20,438 nt of DNA, taken from CBDUWP01 sp965370955 (GTDB lineage Bacteria > Planctomycetota > Phycisphaerae > Sedimentisphaerales > Anaerobacaceae). The notes beneath the pieces are model-generated. The model ran no database searches and was not told where the DNA came from. It was given only the letters and a program-made list of their open reading frames with translations. The DNA lies in NCBI GenBank assembly GCA_965370955.1, contig CBDUWP010000015.1, positions 1-20,438 of the forward strand, read 5' to 3'. Shown in pieces: positions 14,467-20,438 of the stretch. Position numbers and translations under genes: made by a program. Each line of letters opens with the position of its first letter. The first letter of the stretch is position 1.

Positions 14467-16173
14467 CTATTCGAATTCGATTAGTAGTTCTGGGTTTCTT
14501 GTGTTTGACGAACCTCCGTCTTGAGAATCGGCAACACGTTTACCAGTACCGCCGTCAGCATCGCGAATTATTATTGCTAGACTATTGCCGCTTTGCCAAC
14601 CGGGTCGGTCAACTATTTCTTGAATGAGAGATGCAATGTTTGGAGTTCTTTGCCGATCCCACCGACGAGCTAAATAGTTCCAGCTATCTATGTTCCATGA
14701 AACCGATGCGCTGGTAGTAGGTCTATTACTAATGCTGAAATTGGTAGTTGTGAAAGTGGACGCATTATCTGAATCTTGCCCTCTCAGTGATACACTACAG
14801 GGGCTGCCACCGCCGGTTTCATCACAGGTGAACTGAATGTAAGCTTTTGTGATTGTGGAACCTTGTGGAATTGAAACGTTTATGAATCGCAAGCCAACTG
14901 TTTGTGGATCGCCATCTTCTGTTAGCTCAATGTCACTACTGGTGTAGTTGACGTTACCATTTTGAGCTTGCTCAGCATCATCAGAGCTTGTTGTGACCTT
15001 AATAACGATTTGCTGCGGCACAGTCTCCATCCAGAGATTAGCTAATATATCATAGTCGAACATGTCGACAGCTTGACTCCAATCAAAGTCAGCACCATTA
15101 CAGTAATTATTAGCTGAATTGCAATCTTTCTCCAGCCATTCGTTCAAAAGCAGATCTAGGTCCAAATAGTTGGCGATAGAGTTGGAGTCAAGGTCAGGTT
15201 GTATAATAACGTTGCTATATTCGCCTGTGAAATCGTTGCGCTCGTACCAAGACATTTTGTAACTGGTGTCGTCTAAAACTTCGACCAGTACATAGCCGTA
15301 TTGAGCGACATGCTGAACCTGAGTGACATTCATCGAGCCATTATTGCCGGTATATGGAGGTGACCAATAGCGAAGAGGAGCGCCGGCTGTACCGACTATA
15401 TATTGATGAACATTGTTGGCTTGGTTAGCATCGCCATCGTCAACTGCTGCATGATCATAAAAATGGTCATGGCCGCAAGCATAAACTTTGCACCCAGCGT
15501 CACGAAGACTGAACCAAAAAGTGTTACGATCGGTAGGATAATCATCAAGGCAATCTGAATGTTGAACAGCAAAAGCTGGTTCGTGGCCGAATACAAAAAT
15601 ATGCGGGTTTGTATTGGCAGCAAATTGGTTATTTAACCAAGTTTGATTGACTCTGTGGAGGTTTACATATTGATCAAGGCCAACAAAGAATACATTTTTA
15701 TGTGCCACTGAATAAGTTAAGTTTACTTCTCCAGCTGGGCCATTGGAAGGCAGGGCATAAGAACCGCTGAAAACATTATGCCAAGCAGCAAGTGGTCCCG
15801 TCTCATGATTGCCTCTAACTGGGTATACGCCAATACCGGCATCGTATAGAGGCTGCATGGTGTCTATCCAAGTGTTAAGTTGGCTCTCGAGAACAGATTG
15901 TGTACTGCTGCCATTTACTAAATCGCCGGGGAACAGAATAAATTCGGCATTTTGATCTATTGTCTCTTGCACAATCTCAGCCAAAATATCTGTATGGACG
16001 CCATTATTAAAGCCGCGACTGTCACCTGTAATGATGAAGTTCCATTTTTCAGCGGAAGCTGAAACGGTAAAGCTTGATATGATTAAAATAATACATACAA
16101 AAACAATACCGCGTGTTTTTTCTGATTCATCTTTTGACCTCCTTGAAGTACATAAAATAGCACTAATTCGCAC
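14467..16173 (-). CDS. Secreted calcineurin-like metallophosphoesterase with dockerin-like segment; possible 5' frameshift
   Basis: Exported hydrolase of 568 codons as read from GTG 16173. Metal-site motifs in order are GDSRG (50-54, with Arg in place of the usual His of DxH), GDLVNG (83-88), GNHE (121-124), GHEP (196-199) and GHDH (234-237). Residues 327-383 hold two DxDxN-like calcium loops with NEWL and ANLWM, reminiscent of the planctomycete dockerin-like repeat. Residues ~388-568 form a beta-rich C-terminal domain (SSDDAEQAQNGNV ... NPELLIEF) seen on many secreted marine enzymes. The signal peptide core is VFVCIILIISSFTVSASA. A much better start, AAGGAGG plus ATG at 16130, is out of frame by one base; see findings. 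The substrate is unknown; phosphomonoesterase or nucleotidase activity is possible. Confidence 0.85.
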   Translation of the reverse strand: MRISAILCTSRRSKDESEKTRGIVFVCIILIISSFTVSASAEKWNFIITGDSRGFNNGVHTDILAEIVQETIDQNAEFILFPGDLVNGSSTQSVLESQLNTWIDTMQPLYDAGIGVYPVRGNHETGPLAAWHNVFSGSYALPSNGPAGEVNLTYSVAHKNVFFVGLDQYVNLHRVNQTWLNNQFAANTNPHIFVFGHEPAFAVQHSDCLDDYPTDRNTFWFSLRDAGCKVYACGHDHFYDHAAVDDGDANQANNVHQYIVGTAGAPLRYWSPPYTGNNGSMNVTQVQHVAQYGYVLVEVLDDTSYKMSWYERNDFTGEYSNVIIQPDLDSNSIANYLDLDLLLNEWLEKDCNSANNYCNGADFDWSQAVDMFDYDILANLWMETVPQQIVIKVTTSSDDAEQAQNGNVNYTSSDIELTEDGDPQTVGLRFINVSIPQGSTITKAYIQFTCDETGGGSPCSVSLRGQDSDNASTFTTTNFSISNRPTTSASVSWNIDSWNYLARRWDRQRTPNIASLIQEIVDRPGWQSGNSLAIIIRDADGGTGKRVADSQDGGSSNTRNPELLIEFE

Positions 16174-16178
16174 TCTAA

Positions 16179-16207
16179 ATTAGACCGAAAACAGTCTTAA
16201 TTGTCAA
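16179..16207 (-). promoter_or_regulatory. Strong sigma70-type promoter of the phosphoesterase gene
   Basis: Minus strand: perfect -35 TTGACA (16202-16207), 17-bp spacer, -10 TCTAAT (16179-16184). The predicted transcription start is near 16172, essentially on the GTG at 16173. That argues against the GTG as the normal start and fits the ATG at 16130 with its AAGGAGG ribosome site, leaving a ~42-nt leader. Confidence 0.7.
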
Positions 16208-16354
16208 GGCTAATCCAGCAGTTTAGGTTGTTTATCGACAAATTTCATTGGTGAATTTCGTATTTTGTTCTATTTTGCGACTAAACTTGTGGTGTTGCCC
16301 CGATTTTTAGTGAATCCATGTTTGTGCGTGGCGTGAGTGTTTTAGTTGAAAAAT

Positions 16355-16382
16355 AAAAAGCTCCCGTGGTAACAGGAGCTTT
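16355..16382 (-). terminator. Intrinsic terminator of the tRNA-Val transcript
   Basis: AAAGCTCC (16357-16364) / GGAGCTTT (16375-16382) with a ten-base loop. On the minus strand the stem runs into TTTTTATTTTT. It lies 35 bp downstream of the tRNA-Val gene. The 16208-16354 stretch upstream of it has no gene that I can recognise. Confidence 0.85.
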
Positions 16383-16417
16383 CTCAGGAACTTTTGCTGT
16401 ATATCAAAAGCCCCAAA

Positions 16418-16491
16418 TGGGCGATACAGGACTTGAACCTGTGACCCTCTGCTTGTAAGGCAGATGCTCTAGCCAACTGAGCTAATCGCCC
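16418..16491 (-). tRNA. tRNA-Val (anticodon TAC)
   Basis: 74-nt cloverleaf on the minus strand. The acceptor GGGCGAT pairs with ATCGCCC and the discriminator is A. The D arm is GCTCAGTTGGCTAGAGC. The anticodon stem TCTGC/GCAGA encloses CTTACAA, giving UAC, which reads GUA. The T arm contains GGTTCAAGTCC. The 3' CCA is not encoded, because the discriminator is followed by TTT. Confidence 0.96.
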
Positions 16492-16512
16492 GCTAGAGAT
16501 TTGAAAGCCGGT

Positions 16513-16541
16513 AGTTTACAGGTTTTTGGCTTTGACGTCAA
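16513..16541 (-). promoter_or_regulatory. Predicted promoter of tRNA-Val
   Basis: Minus strand: TTGACG (16536-16541), 17-bp spacer, TAAACT (16513-16518), with the tRNA 5' end 21 bp downstream. It lies back to back with the promoter of the other tRNA. Confidence 0.6.
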
Positions 16542-16588
16542 CACTTTTTGACTATTTTCGATATATTGTAAAACTCACTGGATTTTTC

Positions 16589-16616
16589 TTGGCTTAATTG
16601 TCTTTTTGAGTAAAAT
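16589..16616 (+). promoter_or_regulatory. Predicted promoter of the CGC tRNA
   Basis: TTGGCT (16589-16594), 16-bp spacer, TAAAAT (16611-16616), 18 bp before the tRNA 5' end. The -10 region is part of a 15-base string that recurs at the leuA promoter. Confidence 0.5.
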
Positions 16617-16634
16617 TTGGCTTGTGGCTTGCCC

Positions 16635-16705
16635 GGGGACGTGGTGTAACGGGAGCACACTGCGGTCGCATCGCAGGAATGAGGGTTCGATTCCCTCCGT
16701 CTCCA
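16635..16705 (+). tRNA. tRNA with anticodon CGC (tRNA-Ala by acceptor identity)
   Basis: 71-nt cloverleaf. The acceptor GGGGACG pairs with CGTCTCC and includes a G3.U70 wobble pair; the discriminator is A73. Both are classic alanyl-tRNA synthetase identity elements. The D stem is GTGT/GCAC with loop AACGGGA. The anticodon stem CTGCG/CGCAG surrounds loop GTCGCAT, giving CGC, which reads GCG Ala. The T arm is GAGGG-TTCGATT-CCCTC. No 3' CCA is encoded. Oddities are G32 and U38 in the anticodon loop, which can wobble-pair, and a GTGTAACGG D arm more like that of glutamine tRNAs. It is either a genuine rare Ala(CGC) isoacceptor or a tRNA with another role. Confidence 0.85.
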
Positions 16706-16798
16706 TTTGACGTTTCTCTAAGCATTCCCCTAACTCAATAAAGGCACAATTGCCGATAACCGATATACATGCATATTGTTTAATAAGGGTGATAGTCA

Positions 16799-17131
16799 AT
16801 GAATATGAAAAAAAACAGCAAAATCTGGATAGGGCCAGCCTGTTTGTTTTTGACTTTAGCTGCGATATTGATTGTCGTGTATTTTAAGGCGGCAGCTGTT
16901 GTGCCGAATACTCAATACAAAATAGGAGTTGCCGAATTAGCGTTGGCACTGGCGGTTTATTCGATGTTTCTGGTGTCATGGTATATAGTAATGATTGAGT
17001 ATGAGCATGTTATGCATGTGCATCTCAAAAGACGCATAAGGGGCTATTGGCGATTTTTTTTAAGCGTTTATGTTGTTAGTATTTTGATGGTGGCTGTCAA
17101 GGTAGCAGGAGATTATCTGCCGGTATTTTAA
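16799..17131 (+). CDS. Small membrane protein, function unknown
   Basis: 110 residues with three predicted transmembrane helices (about 10-29, 43-65 and 86-104). A basic, His-containing loop between the second and third (EYEHVMHVHLKRRIRGYW) has no metal-site pattern I can name. AAGGG lies nine bases before the ATG. The gene begins 93 bp after the CGC tRNA and is followed after 19 bp by a second small membrane protein, so the two are probably one operon. I do not recognise a family. Confidence 0.65.
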   Translation: MNMKKNSKIWIGPACLFLTLAAILIVVYFKAAAVVPNTQYKIGVAELALALAVYSMFLVSWYIVMIEYEHVMHVHLKRRIRGYWRFFLSVYVVSILMVAVKVAGDYLPVF

Positions 17132-17150
17132 GATTATCTGGAGATCCATA

Positions 17151-17555
17151 ATGGTTGAGCGAACAATTAGAATGTCAATGAGATTTACCATTACCTTCAT
17201 GTCTTTTGCGTTGGCAAATTCGGTCATGATGTTGATACTCCGGTTTATGGCCTCAAAAGGCGTGATATTTGAGATTGACAGATCTGTACTTTTAATTGTG
17301 GTGAAATTGGCCGCTGTGCCTGCTGGTGTTATTTTAGGGCTTGTGTTTATGGATGAATGGGCGTTCCATTTTAGCCATCATTTGTTTGGACGAATGGCCA
17401 TTTCTATTTTGATAGCTCTTTTATGCAGTATTGTGGGGGCGTGGTTTTTGTTGGACAAATCGCCGAAAATAGCTAATTATTTTGCTCTATGTGTTATATT
17501 GCTGGCAATAGCAGAGTTCAACGCTTTTCCAGCAAAAGAAGACGATGAGAGTTGA
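17151..17555 (+). CDS. Small membrane protein, function unknown
   Basis: 134 residues with four predicted transmembrane helices (about 11-33, 45-66, 79-100 and 107-123) and a short acidic tail (KEDDES). A loop with WAFHFSHHLFGR is rich in His and aromatic residues. GGAG lies seven bases before the ATG. It is paired with the preceding 110-residue membrane protein, and the two may form a small complex. No family recognised. Confidence 0.65.
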   Translation: MVERTIRMSMRFTITFMSFALANSVMMLILRFMASKGVIFEIDRSVLLIVVKLAAVPAGVILGLVFMDEWAFHFSHHLFGRMAISILIALLCSIVGAWFLLDKSPKIANYFALCVILLAIAEFNAFPAKEDDES

Positions 17556-17664
17556 TTAACCATCGTTTAGAATAGACAATGTATCTGATAACATCGCTAG
17601 AGCCCAATTTATGATTGTTTTTTGCGGCTTGAATCTGAAAATCTTCTAAATTCTCTAAAAACCA

Positions 17665-17693
17665 TTTTCAATATCCCACTTTTTGAGTAAAAT
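17665..17693 (+). promoter_or_regulatory. Predicted promoter of leuA
   Basis: A -10 box TAAAAT (17688-17693) with a weak -35 TTTTCA (17665-17670) and 17-bp spacing. Transcription near 17700 would place the leuA ATG (17725) about 25 nt into the mRNA. This excludes the upstream in-frame TTG at 17683. No leader peptide, T-box or attenuator hairpin is visible in the 169-bp gap after the membrane genes. Confidence 0.4.
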
Positions 17694-17724
17694 ACTGGTT
17701 TCGCTAATTTTTGGAACCGAAATT

Positions 17725-19266
17725 ATGGCTACTGACAAGGTGATAGTATTTGATACGACATTGCGAGATGGCGAGCAAGCGGCAGGTACGCGTTTGGGTG
17801 CTAGAGAGAAGCTCGAGATTGCCCGTCAATTAGCTAAACTAAATGTTGATATTATCGAGGCGGGTTTTCCAGCTTCATCGCCAGAAGATTTTCGGGCGGT
17901 TGAACTTATCTGTAGCGAAATAAAAACGGTTACGATTTGTGGATTGACGCGTGCTCGCAAAGAAGATATTGATATTTGCGGTAAGGCAATAGCTAAAGCC
18001 AAAAAATCGAGAATTCATACAGGCATCGGTGTCTCGGATGTGCATATTAAAGGTAAGTTTGGTAGTGCTAAATATGGCAAGACGATAGGCCAAAAGAAAG
18101 CCAATATTATCAAGATGGCGGTTAAGGCTGTTAAAGCGGCTCGCAATTATACCGATGATGTTGAATTTTACGCTGAGGATTCTGGGCGTGCAAACCGAGA
18201 GTTTTTGTACGAAATTCTCGAGGCAGTCATCGTCGCAGGCGCTACAACCTTGAATATTCCTGATACGACTGGCTATGCAGTACCGGCACAATTCGGCAAA
18301 CTCATAGCCGACATAAAAAATAATGTATCCAACATAGATAAAGTGATTATTGCGGTACATTGCCATGATGACTTGGGAATGGCGGTGGCGAATTCGTTGG
18401 CTGGATTGGCCAATGGTGCTCGGCAAATCGAGGGGACAATCAATGGAATTGGTGAGCGGGCAGGTAATGCGGCGATTGAAGAAGTCATAATGGCGATTAA
18501 GACGCGACAGGATTTCTTTGGGCTTGCTACTAAGATTCGCACGGAAGAATTTTACCGAACGAGTAGGATGGTTTCGGATATGCTTGGTATGCCCGTGTCT
18601 GTCAATAAGGCGATTGTTGGTGATAACGCATTTGCTCATAGCTCGGGAATTCATGTTGATGGAGTACTCAAAAAACGCGAGACCTATGAAATAATGCGGC
18701 CTGAAGATGTTGGTTCGCCTGAGAGTAAGGTTGTGTTGACTGCTCGAACCGGCAGGCATGGCCTAAAGCATAGGCTCGAAGAACTTGGTCACAAGCTGAA
18801 CAAAAAAGAATTGGACAAAACGTATCAGAGATTTTTGGATATTGCAGATAAAAAGCATGAGGTTTTCGATGAGGATCTTATGGCGATTGTAAGCGATGAG
18901 ATTCATGTAATAGAAAATACCTATAAATTGTTGTATTTGCATGTGGCCAGTGGTACAGGGACTCTTCCGACAGCTGCTGTGAAAATTGAAACTGATGGTG
19001 AAATCCGTCAGGCTGCCGCCTGTGGAGATGGGCCGGTTGACGCGGCTTATGAAGCGATTCGTTTGGCAACTGGACTATCGCCGAAAGTAGAAAGGTATTC
19101 TATTCGCGCTGTCACTGGGGGCAAAGAAGCTCTTGGCGAAGCAATGGTGACAATTTTAGATGGCGGTAAGATTTTTGTTGGCAGAGCTGTCTCCACAGAT
19201 ATTATCGAAGCTAGTGCTAAGGCATATGTGGATGCAATAAATCGCGCCGAAGCAGAGAAAAAGTAG
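17725..19266 (+). CDS. leuA: 2-isopropylmalate synthase
   Basis: First committed step of leucine synthesis: condenses acetyl-CoA with 2-oxoisovalerate. The 513-residue length is normal for the family. The TIM-barrel domain has FDTTLRDGEQ (9-18; catalytic Arg and metal-binding Asp), EDSGRANREFL, the metal ligands HCHDDLG (His212 and His214) and NGIGERAGN (240-248). HSSGIHVDGVLK lies in the linker subdomain. The C-terminal LeuA dimer/allosteric domain (~395-505) contains GTGTLPTAAVKI, GDGPVDAAYEAI and GRAVSTDIIEASAKAYVDAIN, so feedback inhibition by leucine is likely. The start at ATG 17725 gives the usual short lead and has a weak GGAA upstream. leuC follows after 38 bp. Citramalate synthase is a related alternative but the leuC neighbour favours leuA. 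Confidence 0.95.
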   Translation: MATDKVIVFDTTLRDGEQAAGTRLGAREKLEIARQLAKLNVDIIEAGFPASSPEDFRAVELICSEIKTVTICGLTRARKEDIDICGKAIAKAKKSRIHTGIGVSDVHIKGKFGSAKYGKTIGQKKANIIKMAVKAVKAARNYTDDVEFYAEDSGRANREFLYEILEAVIVAGATTLNIPDTTGYAVPAQFGKLIADIKNNVSNIDKVIIAVHCHDDLGMAVANSLAGLANGARQIEGTINGIGERAGNAAIEEVIMAIKTRQDFFGLATKIRTEEFYRTSRMVSDMLGMPVSVNKAIVGDNAFAHSSGIHVDGVLKKRETYEIMRPEDVGSPESKVVLTARTGRHGLKHRLEELGHKLNKKELDKTYQRFLDIADKKHEVFDEDLMAIVSDEIHVIENTYKLLYLHVASGTGTLPTAAVKIETDGEIRQAAACGDGPVDAAYEAIRLATGLSPKVERYSIRAVTGGKEALGEAMVTILDGGKIFVGRAVSTDIIEASAKAYVDAINRAEAEKK

Positions 19267-19304
19267 TGGAGATTTTTAAAATAGACAACAAATAGGAAAT
19301 TATT

Positions 19305-20438
19305 ATGTCAATGACAATAACTGAAAAAATACTGGCAAAAGCAGCTGGCAAAAGCTCTGTCAAACCCGGCGATTTAATTGATGCAGCCATTGATGTTATC
19401 ATGTGTCACGATGTCACTACACCTGCTGCGATTTCGATGTTAGCAGAAAAGGGTGTCGATACAGTTTTTGATCCCGATAAAATCGTGGTGACACCTGACC
19501 ATTTTCAACCGGCTAAAGATATTAAAAGTGCTGAATTGCATAAACGATTGGACCGTTGGGCTAGAAAAAATAAGATCAAAAATTATTACAAAATCGGTAA
19601 AGCCGGTGTCTGTCATGCAATTTTGCCGGAGCAAGGTCATATAAGGCCGGGCGAAGTGATAATTGGCGGCGATTCTCATACCTGTACTTATGGTGCGTTC
19701 GGTGCTTTTGGTACCGGCGTTGGCTCAACCGATTTGGCTGCTGCCATAGCGACTGGCCAACTGTGGTTTAAGGTGCCGGAATCAATAAAGCTTGTTCTCA
19801 ATGGCTCGCTAGGTAAGGGCGTGTATAGCAAGGATATCATCTTGGCTGTGATAGCCAGAATTGGTACTGACGGCGCGTTGTATCGGGCGATGGAATTTGT
19901 CGGTGACACGATAGGTACTCTGTCAATGGAAGCTAGAATGACTATTACCAATATGGCTATCGAAGCTGGCGGCAAAAACGGCATCATAGCTTTTGACGAT
20001 ATAACAAAAGAATATCTTGCCGGCAGAACAGAAGATGACTATCAGGTTTTTGAATCTGACGAAGATGCTGAATATGTGGCTGTCGAAGAGTTTGATTGTG
20101 CGAGTTTGGAGCCTATGGTGGCGTTGCCTCATTTGCCAAGTGGTGGTGTGGCTATCGCAGATTGTGCCGGCAAAGAAATGGATCAAGCTTATATTGGAAG
20201 CTGCACAAATGGCAGGATTGAAGACTTGAGGATTGCGGCTTCTATTTTGAAAGGCAAAGAGGTTGCGATCAGAACCTTGATAGTGCCTGCGACACCGGTC
20301 ATTTGGAAGATGGCAAAAGATGAAGGCTTGTTCGATGTGTTTTATGATGCCGGTTGTGTTATTGCAGCTCCGACTTGCGGGGCATGTCTCGGCGGTTTTA
20401 TGGGCATTTTGGCTTCTGGTGAAAAATGCATTAGCACG
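19305..20438 (+). CDS. leuC: 3-isopropylmalate dehydratase large subunit (partial, cut by window edge)
   Basis: Aconitase-family isomerase that converts 2-isopropylmalate to 3-isopropylmalate together with LeuD. The frame runs open from ATG 19305 to the window end, giving 378 residues; roughly 40 more would complete the shorter, archaeal-type LeuC (~420 residues). The cluster ligands are YIGSCTNGRIEDL (Cys300) and APTCGACLGG (Cys358 and Cys361). DSHTCTYGAFGAFGTGVGSTD and the N-terminal ITEKILAKAAGKSSVKPGD are also typical. GGA sits seven bases before the ATG. It follows leuA by 38 bp in an apparent leuA-leuC operon; leuD probably lies beyond the edge. Confidence 0.96.
   Translation, partial: MSMTITEKILAKAAGKSSVKPGDLIDAAIDVIMCHDVTTPAAISMLAEKGVDTVFDPDKIVVTPDHFQPAKDIKSAELHKRLDRWARKNKIKNYYKIGKAGVCHAILPEQGHIRPGEVIIGGDSHTCTYGAFGAFGTGVGSTDLAAAIATGQLWFKVPESIKLVLNGSLGKGVYSKDIILAVIARIGTDGALYRAMEFVGDTIGTLSMEARMTITNMAIEAGGKNGIIAFDDITKEYLAGRTEDDYQVFESDEDAEYVAVEEFDCASLEPMVALPHLPSGGVAIADCAGKEMDQAYIGSCTNGRIEDLRIAASILKGKEVAIRTLIVPATPVIWKMAKDEGLFDVFYDAGCVIAAPTCGACLGGFMGILASGEKCIST

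Noticed and set aside
16575..16799. Minus-strand 74-codon frame containing METEGIEPSFLRCDRSVLPLHHVP
   Set aside because: It is the antisense translation of the CGC tRNA gene; this kind of GIEPS...LHHVP peptide is a well-known tRNA-derived artefact.
19332..19355. Tandem repeat CTGGCAAAAGC twice near the leuC start
   Set aside because: It lies in conserved coding sequence (LAKAAGKSS) and is explained by similar codons.

Overview
The window looks like chromosomal DNA from a moderately AT-rich Gram-negative bacterium. My best guess is a planctomycete of the Phycisphaerae (Sedimentisphaerales-like). The pointers are a secreted SpoIVB/S55-type peptidase followed by a secreted beta-propeller protein, a secreted phosphoesterase carrying a dockerin-like DxD...NEWL segment, a membrane-anchored TPR-like protein ahead of RluD, and an acetylxylan-esterase-like hydrolase tail. 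No rRNA is present, so the placement is inference.

Layout. 1-312: 3' end of an alpha/beta hydrolase gene (+), converging on dnaK across a shared terminator. 370-3746 (-): dnaK and, upstream of it, a lipoprotein PpiC-type foldase; a strong terminator and separate promoters divide the two. 4065-7258 (+): coaD, which appears to be transcribed from its own start codon (leaderless), then a KtrB/TrkH potassium channel subunit and its KtrA/TrkA gating subunit. 7338-9085 (-): rluD and an upstream inner-membrane TPR-like gene. 9327-14385 (+): S55 peptidase, secreted propeller/Ig protein and the alpha subunit of class I fumarase, closely packed and ended by a terminator. 14467-16173 (-): secreted calcineurin-like phosphoesterase. 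16357-16705: two divergent tRNA genes, Val(TAC) and a tRNA with anticodon CGC. 16799-17555 (+): two small membrane proteins. 17725-20438 (+): leuA and leuC, the latter cut by the window edge, for the first steps of leucine synthesis.

Most genes are housekeeping. The observations most worth checking concern gene starts and architecture. The phosphoesterase has a perfect ribosome site and ATG that are out of frame with the rest of the gene by one base at an A6 run. rluD has an intact S4 domain encoded upstream of its first usable start, with no ATG/GTG/TTG to begin it. coaD looks leaderless. The S55 peptidase carries its Ser and His motifs in the reverse order to SpoIVB. The CGC tRNA has an atypical anticodon loop. 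The fumarase alpha gene has no neighbouring beta gene. I found no CRISPR array, insertion sequence, prophage or defence system. The secreted S55 peptidase plus propeller pair is the closest thing to an undescribed system.
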